Part shown: in pieces, positions 23,527-36,060 of the stretch
How the letters are laid out: each line of letters begins with the position of its first letter
Numbering within the stretch: position 1 is the first letter of the stretch
NCBI GenBank assembly: GCA_025084515.1
Contig: JAJAGP010000554.1
Coordinates: 269,001 to 333,000, forward strand
From: Ancistrus triradiatus
Taxonomy: Eukaryota > Chordata > Actinopteri > Siluriformes > Loricariidae
Direction of reading: 5' to 3'
Length of the DNA: 64,000 nucleotides
The notes under the pieces: generated by a model
The model's database searches: none
Told to the model about the DNA's origin: nothing
The model's input: only the letters and a program-made list of their open reading frames with translations
Position numbers and translations under genes: made by a program

Positions 23527-23859
23527 GCTATAACAATTACTAGTAGCAACAGCAGCAGTTGTTGTAGTATAAAACAACCCAGCTTATTTTGTGTCAGATA
23601 TGTTGCCCATCTATCATACAATTTCTTCGCATAATAACGCTATCAAGATGGGAGAAATTCTGTATTGTGTCTGTGCTGTATATAGGTTAATTTTATACTC
23701 ATTTATTTATTTATCTACTTAAACTTCAGACCATTGCGTTGCATTGTTTTTTCATGTTTCTATAAATCGCAATCTGAAGCATAAAACGCTGTTCTTAATA
23801 CCTTACCTTGAAAGTGTCTGCAGAAAAGAAAAAAAAAATTATATTACCCACACAACGTG

Positions 23860-24010
23860 TTTTATTTTAATAACGGTCTCTCGAATAGTTGGTCTTTGAA
23901 CACTTTGCGGAGTTACGGAGCTGTTCAGGATTGTAACTGAGCCGTTGGCTGCCTTGTTATGCAGGAGTTAGGCTATGTCTCTGTAACTTTCAGGTTCTGG
24001 TCCAGCTTTC

Positions 24011-24054
<44 letters not shown>

Positions 24055-24620
24055 CACTCCGGACCGTGATCTATCGCAAAGCAAACCACAGATTCCAGCA
24101 GATGCTACAGAAGTTTGTTAGTTCATTTATTTATTTCATCCCCAGTCCTATAAAGAAAGAAACATCTAGACAACGGTTTGGTACTCAGATGTGTGCCTCT
24201 CCTCTCTCCTCTCTTATCGCGGTCCCGACAGCGTCGGTGATTCATAGCAGTCGTTTAAGCGATAATCCACTCGCTTGCTAACCGATGCTACCCAACGCGC
24301 TGCCTGCTCCATTATCTGTAAATCCGAGCCGGCGAGTAAGAGGAGGGACAAATTCGCGATGGCGGTGAATGATAAATTGACAGGTTAATTTTCGAGCGGA
24401 TAATAAGAGCGGGAGCCCGCAGACCATAGAAGTCCTGCAGCTCTACTTTGGGCGTAGTGCCATCTATCTATAGCGTGCAGTACAGCAGGCACAACCGTAG
24501 GGCATCTCCAGCTTTCAAATTTGCTTGTCCATCCCATGCTCTTGCACGGTGGGACAAACGAAGGCAACATGCGTGATGCAGTGTTCAAAAGCATTGATCT
24601 AAGCCAGGGTGATCTAGGGT
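23860..24620. promoter_or_regulatory. CpG-rich unique block, candidate promoter or CNE
   Basis: CpG is scarce in most of the window but dense at about 24215-24425, with CGCG, CGGCG and many single CpGs. The block is non-repetitive apart from (GT)n at 24013-24052. It includes 'aaattgacaggttaattttc', with TGACAG (MEIS/TALE-like) and TTAAT cores. It could be a CpG-island promoter of an unseen transcript or a conserved enhancer. No splice-bounded coding frame was seen. Confidence 0.3.
24013..24052. repeat. (GT)n microsatellite
   Basis: About 20 GT units. Confidence 0.97.
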
Positions 24621-24890
24621 AACACTTCCACTGAGCAATGCGAACTTTCTAGAAGTCCATAGGAAGCATAAATCTTAGCACTGTACTGAGGAAGCAGCAG
24701 CACTGCTTAGTGATTTTTAAGGACGCGGTTCATTAAGACTACCTGTAAAACCACAGAGACAGTCGTCGTTTCAAATGTATACATATATTTTATATACTTA
24801 GCTTCTTTAGAACTATTTCTTAATTGGCAGGTTTATTGATTTAATAATGAATTATATTGTTCCATTAAAGTATCAAAACTTCAACTTGTT

Positions 24891-24906
24891 CTACTACTAC
24901 TACCAC

Positions 24907-24967
<61 letters not shown>
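24891..24967. repeat. (CTA)n then (AAT)n array
   Basis: CTA units with a few substitutions pass directly into about nine AAT units. Confidence 0.95.
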
Positions 24968-25143
24968 TTTTCAGCAGTGATATAGCTATCCATTCAGTTT
25001 ACAATAGTATTAGAATATAGTTTTCACATTCATTGAGATCAAATTTACTTTTCTGTGAAGGTAAATGGGATTTAATAGCTATATCCTATATAAGGAACCC
25101 CAAACCTTTGGGTCCAAACATTAAGGGAGGTTGTGTGACTTTA

Positions 25144-25145
<2 letters not shown>

Positions 25146-25235
<90 letters not shown>
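25146..25235. repeat. (CT)n-(GT)n compound microsatellite
   Basis: A CT run (25146-25197) passes directly into a GT run (25197-25235). Confidence 0.97.
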
Positions 25236-25236
<1 letters not shown>

Positions 25237-25873
25237 CTCTGTTATTTCTCACTTTTAGAATGCCCACTGATAATAAATGATAATTTATATCAATTAAAAA
25301 CTCAAAGAAATCGCATTACCTACAGTATTTAACATTTAACAACCCGATTGTTTTATATTATTTAATTTTATTTGGTATTCAGTGTCACGTCCTGTCGCTA
25401 TGCGGCATATAAGGCGTTTGGAAAGTTACAGTACCGTATTAACGCCGTATTATTATTTTTTTTTTTTGCCAGTTGGACCTCAAAAGTCAAAAAAAAAAAA
25501 AAAAACTTCTAAAATAATGAAATCATCATAGAAAAACAGCAGCAAATCACCACTGATTGACAAAATGTTTAGGTTTTAACAATGTTTTCATGTAAGCAAC
25601 ATTTTTTATATTGAGTTGCCATTTTATAGATCCTGAATTTATTTTATTATTATCATATATTCTATAATTCTTAAATATGCAGGAAATAATGCATGCAGTA
25701 AATAATTTACTTTAATACCTTAATAGCCCTTTTATAGTTCCTGCATATTTAGGAATTATAAAATATAAATATTTTAACCAAAGTTAGAACAAAGTCAGAA
25801 ACTGTGATACATGTCAACAACAAATTCCTACAGCAAGGTAAGAAATGAATTAATACAATTGCTGCTACTGTAC

Positions 25874-25912
<39 letters not shown>

Positions 25913-26395
25913 CATCATCATCATCAATAACAACAATAATAACTAACAATGTTTATAATAATAATATATAAATCAAAGCTGGATTGTGGTTCTTAAAGAG
26001 CAACCTGATCTGACCACATTAGTATGTTCCTCTGGAGCTGCCTTTTGTATGGCTCCCAGGACCACATAGCCTTCTGGGTTATCTGGAATTGAATTCTTTG
26101 GCTTCAAGATGTCCCAGTAGTGGATTTGTTGGCTGGGAGTCTCAAGTTCGAAGCTCGTAGTCCAGAACCTGCTAGCTTCTGTGCTGTGATGCAAATTTGT
26201 CAGTTTTGTAACTGAAACCCATGTTTCTAATGAAGGATATAAAACAAGTCTCAATATTACCTAAAAGAATGAGTAGGACATGAAAATAAAAGTTAAAATA
26301 TCTTGTTAGTAGAGTGTTTATACTGTCTATCCAGCTTTTCTTCACCAGAACTATGACTGAGATAGTATTTTATATGTTGGTTAGTTCAGAATTTT

Positions 26396-26399
<4 letters not shown>
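25236..26399. other. AT-rich unique DNA
   Basis: Holds poly-T (25458-25468) and poly-A (25489-25505) tracts and the ATT/ATC array at 25872. A 93-codon minus-strand frame at 25973-26254 is not recognised and has no supporting signal. Confidence 0.35.
25872..25926. repeat. (ATT)n-(ATC)n array
   Basis: About 13 ATT units followed by five ATC units. Confidence 0.95.

Positions 26400-26429
<30 letters not shown>
26400..26429. repeat. (GA)n microsatellite
   Basis: About 14 GA units. Confidence 0.95.
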
Positions 26430-26431
<2 letters not shown>

Positions 26432-29236
26432 ACAAAGAGAGATAATATGTAGCCATTCTAGTTTATTAGCTGCATTCATTCCAAAGTTCCTAAATTGTCA
26501 CATTTGTTTAGCCTCTCTGCCTTGCTTGGAAAATATAGACCATCAGCTTATACCCAAAGGGGGAAAATATAGACAGCAGTGCAATTTGGCATCTTTACAA
26601 AGCACGGCTTCCTGGGTAGCTGCTGTGTTCCAACACAGGCTGCTTGTGTCTTGTAGGAATAGAATTGTCCTGATGTGACAATAAAAGAGAACAGCGTCCC
26701 TGGAGTGGGCGGCTCCCTTGAGCCCTCGCCTAGCTGAGGCACTTCAACTTCACTTATTCCAAAATGACAATATATACATAAGTCAAAACATTTCCAGAGA
26801 CAGCCGTTGTTGTTTTGCGATAAACACTAAATCTACATCCTCCCATCCAACTGAACAGACGTTCAGCCTTTGTTACCTATGACTGTTGCTTTAAAGTTCT
26901 GGTGCAATATGGAGAGCCCAACTGTTTCATAGGCATTTCATGGCAATAACTGTATGTTGACACAGCGGCCCTAGATTTGCATTAATCAGTGTTTGAAAGA
27001 CATGGAGTGCCCATGAAATTCCTGTCTGAAGCAGAAATGAATGAGATCATGTGCTGTGTCAGTCACCTTTCTTCACATTTCAGTCTGAAGGAGACAAAAA
27101 AGCTCCGTGACCCGACCACATGATTGCATTCCAAATGCACACCAGGAAGCACAGGAGATGGAGCCAAGTCAGTCATAAGAAGATGATGACCCACTTCATC
27201 CAAGCATGGCCCAAACTTAAATTTCTGTCATCAGTCAACCCCCACTGAGTAGTGCACATCAACCTCTGATTATTCATCAGTTTCATAATGAAAGATTCCA
27301 TTGAGACTTCTATGTACCGACAAATCCCCATCAGCGACCCAGTTGTCTCAAACTAGACAGATCCTAAATGTGAATAATTGGAACTTTAGTCTTCATTACT
27401 GAGGAGAATGCATACTATACATTCTTCTGTTCTGCTTGATGTTTCATTGTGCTGCTGAATCCCGGCGTCTAGTGTCTTGGATAGAAAAAAAACAGAGTTC
27501 ACACATATTATGCAAATAATATATTAAGACAGGTGATTGAGGTACCTATTTTTTAACAAGTTATACAAATATCTATTTCATTCATTGTGCTTAGGTGCTC
27601 ATGTACACAACGAAGGTAATTTCATGCTAGAATCGTTGAAGTCCCCACATGACAGGGACAAACAACAAACTAAACAAAGACCTTAATCTCACAAGGCAAA
27701 GTTGTAAATCTGTCATTCTGTTGGGGGTCACTCTCTTACTGCTGAGCAGCTTGGTGTCACCTGGGGAGGGGGTGTACTGAATGTCTCTCTTTCACATCAG
27801 GAACTCCCCCCTACCTGTGATGGACTGACAGACCAACAATGGTGACCATTCATGCCATGCAGCTAAAGAAAGGGTTGCAGAGAACATATCTTTTAGAATT
27901 CTGTAGTTCTTGGCCTAGTAGCTTGATCCCATCTCACCCAACTGGGCATACCCCTAGTGGTATTTTTTTGTGCTAATGGTTAATTGTGGTTAGAAAGAAA
28001 TGATTTCAAGCAAATGCCTGGGCAAAAAAAAAATAGACTCAGAATATGGACTTATCAAAGTGTCCGGCTGCAAAATACAAAAGCTCATGAAAGGAAAACA
28101 CAGAGTCAAGAAGGAATAATAAAATTGGGGATGAGAGGACCAAGAGGGAGAAAAGATGGATGTAAAGATAAGAGAGAGAGTAAGCGCTGACCCTTATCGC
28201 CACCAGGGAAGAGCAGAAGATTAGAAAGTGTTTCCTGCTAATTTCCACAGAGATTTCTGTAATTTCTTCAAAATGACTGCTTTCTTTTGATTGGTTCAAC
28301 CCACTCTGGCCCCCCCAACCAGCATGGCTGGGGTGGTCCGCCCCGTCATGCCACTGCTCTCTTGGGTCCTGCCTTTGCCTCATCTCTGTGCCCAACCATC
28401 CTCAGATTACTGGTGCGGAGCTGACATCTCCATCAGCCCGCACCACCAGCGTGCCCTTCTCTCAACAACCACATGCACAGACACATGCCCTCCCTCCACT
28501 ACAACAGCCACACACACTCCCAGACCTGACAGATGATGGCTTCATCATTTCACACTGCAAAATCCCACTTCTTTCTTCTTTTTTTAACACCCCTCCCATC
28601 ATTTCTCCTTTCTATGACCCCCTCGAAACACCAGAAGACCACCCCCACTACGCAAACTTGCATAGGCTTCCACATGCGTCCACTTTGAAGCAGACCATTT
28701 TACCTTTTGCTATTGTTATGCCTTCCACCATCAGACTCTGTGGTTCTGCCTGCCACATCAAAAGAAGGGCAGGGGTCACAGGTAGCCACGCTCATGGAAA
28801 ATGTAGCAATGTGGGAAATCAGTCCTGTAAAGATAGCAGCATCTATCTCATGAACCTATAATCATCTTCCGTCACGTCCACCTGAAGTGCTAAAAACATG
28901 CATTAGAATACCAATTCCTGCCGCTCCCATTGTCAGGTTTGTACTTTTCCCTGTGTTATAGGGGTATGCAGAATAATTTAGAATATGAGAAATAAATGAG
29001 AGAAAGAAAACAAATTACAAATCCATCAGTGTGTCTTCTGACTTATCGATGATGGCTACAAATATCACAGCACTTTTCAAGATGTCCTACTCAAAAAGGT
29101 GAAAGCAGGGGAAAAAACACAGTCGTGTAAATATGTAAACAGATATGTCATATCTTCTCTCATGAGCTCCGGCCTGTTGAAACCATGTTCCTGTTTGATT
29201 TAAACATTTATGAAGTGTGTTCTATCTTTGATCATG
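26430..29236. other. Long non-repetitive stretch; candidate conserved noncoding DNA
   Basis: No mobile family is recognised over 2.8 kb, which is unusual for this window. Parts at 26570-26760 and 26860-27340 are GC-richer. A 157-codon plus-strand frame at 28388-28861 is rich in Pro, His and Thr, has no domain, and overlaps a CA-rich region, so I do not call it a gene. Confidence 0.3.
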
Positions 29237-29244
29237 GAGAATGT

Positions 29245-29435
29245 GGGACTGTGGTGGCCTAGCGGTTAAGGTACTTAACCAGAAGGTCCAGGGTTCAAAT
29301 CCCGACTCTGCCAAACTGTCACTGTTGGTTCTTGAGCAAGGCCCTTAACCCACAATTGCTTTGATTGTAAGAATGTATAGCTTATAAGTCTCTCTGGGTA
29401 TGAGTGTCTGCTAAATGCTATAAATGTAAATAAAT
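29245..29435 (+). mobile_element. tRNA-derived SINE with target-site duplication
   Basis: The head 'gggactgtggtggcctagcg', the B-box 'gggttcaaatcc' and the tail ending 'tctgctaaatgctataaatg' belong to the same family as 6500-6700. The flanks carry the direct repeat GAGAATGTG (29237-29245 and 29436-29444; its last G overlaps the SINE's first base), the clearest target-site duplication of this family in the window and evidence of insertion by reverse transcription. Confidence 0.93.
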
Positions 29436-29478
29436 GAGAATGTGTCTTTATACATTACTGATAATACTCCAGAGGACA

Positions 29479-30376
29479 TACTGTGGTGCTTGAAGGTTTG
29501 CAAACAATTTAGAATATTCTATATTTCTTCATATATGACTTGAAACATCATCATATTTAATTTCTAAAGATGGATAAAGAGAACCCAATTAAGCAAATGA
29601 GACAAAAACATTATACTTTATCATTTATTTATTGAGGAAAATGATCCGATATTCCATATTTGTGAAAAGCAAAAGTATGGGTTTAACAGTTCATTTTAAG
29701 ATGAAATTAGAGTCAGGTGTTTTTTGATCAATGGAGGGACAGTCAGATGTTAATAAGTGCCCTATCATATTTAAAGAACAAGGATGTACATGGATGAGAC
29801 CAAAATAGAACTTTGTGTTTAAATGAAAAGCATTATGTTTGGAAAAAAGAAAAACCTGCATTCCAATATAAAAACATTATCCCATCTGTGAAACATGGTG
29901 GTGGTAGTGTCATGATTTTCGGCCGGTTTTGTTGCATCTGGGCCAACAGGACTTTCCATCACTGATGGAACAATTAATTATGAATTGTACCAGCAAATTT
30001 TAAAAGAACATCTGTCCATAAAAGAACTCTCAGGAGACCATGGTTCATGTTGCAAGGCAACAACCCTAAGTTCTACCAAAGAATGGTTAAAGAACAATAA
30101 AGCTGTAAAGTTAAGGACCTGAATTCAAGTCATGTTAGGGAACCCAACAATATCTCAGAGCTGAAGTTGTTCTGTATGGATAAATGGGCTAAAAGACCTC
30201 CAAACTGCTGTGCAGGACTGATCCACAATTAACAGAAGTGTTTAATGTAGTCAGTGCTGCTGAAGGGGGGGTCACACTGAAATACTGATATCAAAGGTGC
30301 ACATTTTGGCACTCATAGGTATGTAATATATAATTTTTTTCTTGGTTCTCTTTATCTACCTTTAGAACTTGGGTAA
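29479..30376 (+). mobile_element. Internally deleted Tc1 element
   Basis: The left TIR 'ctgtggtgcttgaaggtttg' and following sequence match the element at 37479 (cagtggtgtttgaaagtttg). It keeps the 5' non-coding part and the C-terminal half of the transposase ('gagaccaaaatagaactttg', 'gtgaaacatggtggtggtag', 'gggctaaaagacctcc'). The N-terminal DNA-binding half is lost by a deletion near 29790. The right end is degraded. It is dead, and shorter than its relative by about 600 bp. Confidence 0.8.
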
Positions 30377-31471
30377 AAGTTGGTTATGCAATGTAGTGTC
30401 TAGTCTATTTCAAAGTCTAAATGTAGCAGGGCAGGCAGGATCAATGATGACCTGAAATAAAGATAGTAGGCTATGGCTTAACAAGACAGTCTTCTCTTAA
30501 ATTAAATGGTATTTGCCATTAGTGGATCAACATGTTAGTGGCAGATGTCATCAGCATTTTTCTGTATGAATGCCAGACCTGAGCTGCAGCCTGTACTTGA
30601 CTTACCATAAGATTTAGGGAGCGTGTGAAGATATCTTTCTGACCACAGAGGCAGCACATTACATGTATGGTTTAAAAGTTCAATAGCAGTAAGTCAAGTT
30701 GAAATGACTCTACACTGAGAAGTGTATAATATAATGTCTAAATGCCTTACCTTAATACGAAATTTCAGTTAAGCACAAGGGTCAAACATGCTTAAGAACA
30801 AATTGTTGTTTAGAAGTATTTTCTTCCTGAGCACAGATTTAATCTTTTATGACTTTACGGATACATCTGGGCATCAAAAGCCTATGGTCAGTTATCAGTA
30901 GATAGCACCTCACTCTGAAAGATTATCCTTCTCCTGCGGTATGCCTACCACACAGGGCCTTCTTGCCGAGCTTGAGAAAACCACAATATAAAAAGCTGTG
31001 CATTCAGCACATTGGTAATGCACTTAAGACATGCCACAAGCGGTGCAGACCAACAGCACAATGGCCAGGATATGGGTTTTTCCATGCTTTCACAAAGTGG
31101 ACGGAGAGTTGTTCCAGTCAGAAATGGAGACACCATGTCTAGAGATGAAGGTTTTTTTTTAAAAGAGCAGTAAAGGCATTTTTGAAAATGAAATATTTTT
31201 ACCTGTTAACCTGTTTACTTTCAGAGAAGCATGTATTTGCACCAAAAGATTCTTAAAGTATAGAAAAGGCATAGTGTTGGTTTTGTACAGCCACCACATG
31301 ATGAGGTACTTAGGCAGATTTAAATGCCAAAGAAAATGATCTTTTCCCCACTGTTTGATCTATTAAAAAGTACTATTTAATATGATAACTGTGTTATTAT
31401 TAATACAGTAAATACTGCTGTCTATTTATTATTGTTTACATTTTGTCTTATTTAGGTTTTTGATGTTTTCT

Positions 31472-31474
<3 letters not shown>
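30377..31474. other. Unique DNA, no gene recognised
   Basis: No exon or mobile family was recognised. Confidence 0.4.
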
Positions 31475-31554
<80 letters not shown>

Positions 31555-31874
31555 TTACATATCACTGTGAGGACCAAAAAGATCGAACATTTTTACCTTG
31601 TGGAGACATTTTCATGATTCATGTAAGGAAATTTCTTTCTTGTTCATTTCTTTCTTTATTATTTAAAAAAAAACAAAGCTGTAACTTTCTTTAGAGAAAC
31701 CTAAGACCAAAGGATTTGCTTTTGGGTTACTGAGCTTAAAACTAGGGACATGGGTAGGTGTAGGTGCAGCATTAATTAGCTACAGTAATCATTATATCAA
31801 TGGAAAGTCCCCAAAACATATGTTTACCAAGATTGTGTGTGTGTTTGTGTTTGGGTGTGTGTGCGTGTGCGTGC
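31475..31874 (+). mobile_element. GT-flanked interspersed repeat
   Basis: A (GT)37 array (31475-31548) leads into 'tttacatatcactgtgagga', 'ccttgtggagacatttt', 'gggttactgagcttaaaact', 'ggtaggtgtaggtgcagcat', 'taattagctacagtaat', 'atggaaagtccccaaaac', then a second imperfect GT array (31833-31874). The order and boundaries agree with 20251-20689. Confidence 0.75.
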
Positions 31875-32572
31875 AGTGGGATTTAACCCCATTAACCTCC
31901 TTTTTTTCCGTTCAGGTCTCTTACTGCTTGGAAAATCTCCTAACCACAACTGTCAATTTATATTCACAGTTAAAAATATTTAATGTGTCACTTACTCTGT
32001 GTATCATTTGCAGACATATTACTGTAAAGACAGTAAATCATCACAGCACAAGTCATGAAATATTGTATATTGTTTGTTATGGTGTTGCCTTTACACTGGC
32101 ATGCACACTTATTAAAATCATGTACAGACCAAATAACAAATAATGTTTATTGATTTGTTACAGCTGCATGTGTTAAGCTCTGGACATAGGTGATGGCGTT
32201 AAGACTAAACAGAAAGCCCAGCTACCCATATAATTTCAGTAAATTGTGGCAATGAAATGTTTACCAAAGTGTCCATATTATTTGTTAATTTTGGTGGACT
32301 TCAATATTTTATTTGATCCAGTATCTTACTGCTGTGTTGCTCTGTTCATTCACTGACCTCAAACGTTTTGTGATGTACAGTGCAGCCTGCACTAAAGTCT
32401 CCTTTGAGGCTCCAACACAGAGCTAATAGACACTCACTGGAGTTCATATGCTTCTGGGTGTCTATGAGTGATTGTGTATCTGGTCAAAAGATTGAACAGA
32501 AGATTAATACTCATTGACCAAATGAGGCTTTAACTAATGAATTTTAATCCACGCCCTATCCACAAGCTTCAC
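31875..32572. other. Unique DNA, no gene recognised
   Basis: No recognisable feature. Confidence 0.4.
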
Positions 32573-34132
32573 TGTATTAGTTCAGCCACTGATTATACAA
32601 GTTCTCCTGTACTTAGAAGATAAGAGAGGTCTGTAATTTTCTCATTGCTACACTTCCCACTATGAGAGACAAAATGAGGAAAAAAAATCCCAGGAAATCC
32701 TTTGTTGTAGGATTTTTAAAGAAGTAATGTAAATTATGGTGGAAAATAAGTATTTAATCACTAAACAAAAGTTCAACTCAGTACTTTATAATAAAAACCT
32801 TTGTTGGCAATGCGAGGTCAAACGTTTCCTGTAAGGTCTTCACAAGGTTTTTGCAACACTGTAGCTGGATTTTGTTCCATCCTCTAGAGCGTGATGTTTC
32901 GGGGCTGTCGCTGGGCGACACGGACTCTCAACTCCCTCCACAAATATTCTATGGGGTGAGGCTGGAGACTGGCTAGGCCACTCAGGACCTTGACTTGAAT
33001 TGCTTTTTACGAAGCCATCATTCGTTGCCAAAGCGGTTGTGTTGGGATCATGTATGCTGGAAGACCAGCACGTTCCATCTCAATTGCTCTCAGATGAAGA
33101 GGTTTGGCTTAAAATTATGATACATGGCACCGTTCATTCTTCCATTAAACATGGACCAGTCGTCCTGTCACCTCTGCAGAAAAAACAGCCTCACCTAACA
33201 TGATGTTTCAAACCCATGCTTCACAGTAGGTATGGTGAAACTCAACATTTCTTCTTCCTCCAAAAAATGGCGAGTTGAGTTTTACAAAAAGTTCTCTTTT
33301 GGTTTCATTGACCACATGATATGTCTCCCACTCCTCTTCTGGGTCATCCTATGCCTCATAGGCAAAACTAAGACGGCCCTGGACATGTCTGGCTTAGGCA
33401 GGGGGACACGCCGGCAATTACCAGGATCTTGTCTATCTCGGCTGGTGTGTTTGTGTTACTGATGGTCGTGTCTGTACTTGGGTCCCAGCTTTGCAGGTAA
33501 TCATCAGGCCCCTCCGTGTCGTTCTGGGCTTTGCTCACCGTTCTAATGATCATTTGGCCCCCACGGATGGATCTGCATGTGCCCAAGATAAGGGCGATTA
33601 TCAATGGTCTTGTATGTCTTCCATTTTCTTACAATACCTCCCACAGGTGATTTATTCACACCAACCTGCTTCCTTATTGTAGATTCATCTCCCAAGCCTG
33701 CTGCAGGTCTACAAATTTTCTTCTTGGTGTCCTCGATAGCTTCTTTGGTCTTGGCCAGGTTGAGTTTGGAGTCTGACTGTTTGAAAGGCTGGTGGGACAG
33801 GTGTCTTTTATAAGATCAACACGATTTCAAACAGGTGCCATTTTATACAGGTAAAGAGTGGACGACAGAAGAGCTTCTAAAGAATATGTTACAAATCTGC
33901 GAGAGCCAGAAATCTTGCTTGTTTGTTGGGTGACAAAATACTTATTTACACCCACGATTACAATTAAAGTCTTTAAAAAATTCACAAGTGATTTCCTGGA
34001 TTTTTTTTTCTCCTTTGTCTCCATAGTTGAAGGGTAACCTATGATGAAAATTACAGACCTCTCCATCCACCTTTCTACAGTAGGGAGACTGCACAATAAG
34101 GTGCTGACTAAAATACTTTTTTGCCCCACGTA
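32573..34132 (-). mobile_element. Near-full-length Tc1 element, minus strand
   Basis: The right end 'aaaatacttttttgccccac' and left-side 'cagccactgattatacaag' are the TIR of the family also seen at 39880, 46133, 47698 and 49214. The outermost bases of the left TIR are lost. At about 1.56 kb it is the longest member of this family in the window and keeps the whole transposase region, although broken. TATTT..GTC-type inner direct repeats are visible near both ends. Confidence 0.88.
32795..33757 (-). pseudogene. Tc1 transposase, full span but broken
   Basis: On the minus strand the start codon is destroyed (the family's CCATGGCC is reduced near 33756), and frameshifts and stops interrupt the reading throughout. 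Recognisable parts, in coding order, are the paired-like DNA-binding domain near 33480-33750, then the catalytic core. That core includes the antisense of 'catgggtttgaaacatcatg', and the SP of the SPDLNP motif is followed by a deletion near 32950. The family length of about 340 residues fits the span. It is inactive. Confidence 0.8.
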
Positions 34133-34380
34133 TCTTAAGTGAATCTACACCAGTAAGTCGTACAATTTATTTACAATATTAAAACTTGCATAGATAAAAA
34201 TTAAAATTATGTGTCTATAGTGGAAAACAGAGTTGATCAGGCAAACAACAACTAAACTGCAGCTCCGCTGGAGAAAAAAACCACCCCAATATACTGCACA
34301 TATGCACAGGCGAATACTGCTATGGTTGCCCATGTAATATGAATGAATGTAATTATATTGAATAGAAAATTCATTCGGAA

Positions 34381-35188
34381 AAGTCTTTAGACACTTTCAC
34401 TTTTTACCCATTTTGTTAGTGCGGCCTTGTGCAAAAAATAAACGGACACATGGAAAAGCACGCCTAGATTGGCAAAAAAAAGGCATCATGTGCCTTATCT
34501 GAGAAAGAGGTTTCTGTTCTGGCCACTTGGCATTAAAGCCCAGATCGGTGGAAGTACGCAGTGATTTTCTGGGAAGTTTCTCAATCTGCAAACAGGATCT
34601 TTGGAGATCAGCCAGAGTGACCATTGGGTTCTTGGTCCCACTTCTCGTTACCCAAGGCACTTCCCCTTGATTACTTAGTTTGGTGGGTTCTCAGCCTTGT
34701 CCTGGTTGTTCCCAACAACATTCCATTTTATAAAAATTATGGAGGTCACTATTTCCTCTTGGGAATTTCAGGTGTAGCAGAATTTCTTTTTGTAGCTTCC
34801 ACACAATCCTGTCTTCTGAGCCTCTACAGGGTGTTCTTTCCCCCTCATGGCTTGTTTTTTGCTAGTTATGCATTGTTTAGACCTTGTTAGACCTTATTAG
34901 ACAGTGTGTTCTTTTGAGATCATTGTACAATCAACTGAATGTACCACAGAGGACTCCAATCAAGGGTGCAGAAACATCGCAAAGATTGAATAGACAAATG
35001 TGAGAACCCGAGAAATAAATTTCAAGTGTCATAGCAAAAGCTCTGAAAAAGGTCAAGTGCAAAATTTAAGTTCTTTCCTCTTAATACATTTTCTCTTTGT
35101 CATATGGGTATTGACGAAGAATGATGGGGACCAAACATGTGAAAAAGGTGGAAAGGGTCAGAAAAAAACTTTTGAATGCATTGCATGT
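34381..35188 (-). mobile_element. Second Tc1 subfamily relic, minus strand
   Basis: The left part 'gtctttagacactttcac' with 'cccattttgttagtgcggcc' and the antisense-transposase phrases 'agagtgaccattgggttctt', 'acccaaggcacttccccttg' and 'ccacagaggactccaatcaa' identify a widespread fish Tc1 group different from the neighbour at 32573. The whole catalytic core is deleted; mainly the N-terminal region and the ends remain. Confidence 0.75.
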
Positions 35189-35428
35189 TCTTAATTGTCA
35201 ACATGTGGATGTGAGATAAAAGTCAGGAGTAATGAAATTGTTTTATGTAATGGAAAAATATTTAATTGTTATAGCCGAATGACTGGGTCACAGCATCTCC
35301 TAAACAACAAGGCTTATGGGGGGCTCACTATCAGCTATGGTGAATATCTACTGAGAGTGGTCGGAGGAAAGACACAATGTGCCTACAATGTCAAAGTTGG
35401 ACCTCATAGTAATGAAAGAAAGTCGTAA

Positions 35429-35600
35429 GGGACTGTGGTAGCCTAGCGGTTAATGTACTAGACCCTGGACCAGAAGGTTCCAGTTTCAAATCCAACCGCT
35501 GCCACTGTTGGGTCCTTGAGCAAGAACTTTTACCCACAATTGCTTGGACTGTAAGAATGTATAAATTGTCAGTCTGGCTAAGGGGGTCTGCTAAATAAAG
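35429..35600 (+). mobile_element. tRNA-derived SINE, left arm of inverted pair
   Basis: Starts 'gggactgtggtagcctagcg', with a B-box-like 'agtttcaaatcc' and tail 'ggtctgctaaat'. Same family as 6500-6700, with small deletions in the middle. Confidence 0.9.
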
Positions 35601-35784
35601 TTACATTTACAGCATTTAGCAGATGCCCTTATCCAGAGTGACTTACAATTGATACAATCTTACAATCCAGTTAAGGGCCTTGCTCAAGGACCCAACAGTG
35701 GCAGCTTGGCAGATGAGGGATTTGAACCCTGGACCTTCTGGTCCAGAGTCCAGTACCTTAACCGCTAAACCACCACAGTCCCAC
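35601..35784 (-). mobile_element. tRNA-derived SINE, right arm of inverted pair
   Basis: Reverse copy joined tail-to-tail to the preceding SINE. It begins 'ttacatttacagcatttagc' and ends 'caccacagtccca' in plus-strand reading. A short duplication of 'acagtccc' occurs at its 5' end. The two copies form an imperfect palindrome with arms of about 175 bp. Confidence 0.9.
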
Positions 35785-36060
35785 ACAGTCCCAGTTAATG
35801 AGCACTCTTTTCTTGTCCATCATGAGGACGGTCAGGTACATGGGCACTGTTTACTTGCGGAAATGATGGCATCAGGATGCACTGTAGGAACAAGACAAGC
35901 TGTAAAGCTGTGGGTAATGTTGTGCTTGAAAACCTTCAAGTCTTCAAATCTTCTGGCTGATTTGTGTATGCCAGTCCATAAAAAGACTGGTTGCTTAACA
36001 TTTGTATGGACTTCCTTGAATTGGGTTTGTGGTGTTCCGTATTTTATTTGATTATTATTC

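Larger units (their letters stand above)
35195..36060 (+). mobile_element. Tc1/mariner relic split by a SINE pair
   Basis: Two plus-strand blocks, 35195-35428 and 35795-36060, belong to one transposase relic. The first holds 'gggtcacagcatctcctaaa' and the second translates to EDGQVHG..MASGCTVGTRQA..LWVMLC, a recognisable Tc1/mariner catalytic-region pattern. Two SINEs in opposite orientation lie between them. The minus-strand frame at 35832-36077 is antisense noise. Confidence 0.65.

Noticed and set aside
23332..23577. 81-codon hydrophobic minus-strand frame (Ile/Leu/Val runs)
   Set aside because: Translation of trinucleotide arrays.
28388..28861. 157-codon plus-strand frame, among the longest in the window
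   Set aside because: Composition is Pro/His/Thr-rich from CA- and CCC-rich DNA; no domain or motif; start and stop without supporting signals. It would deserve a transcript check but is not supportable as a gene.
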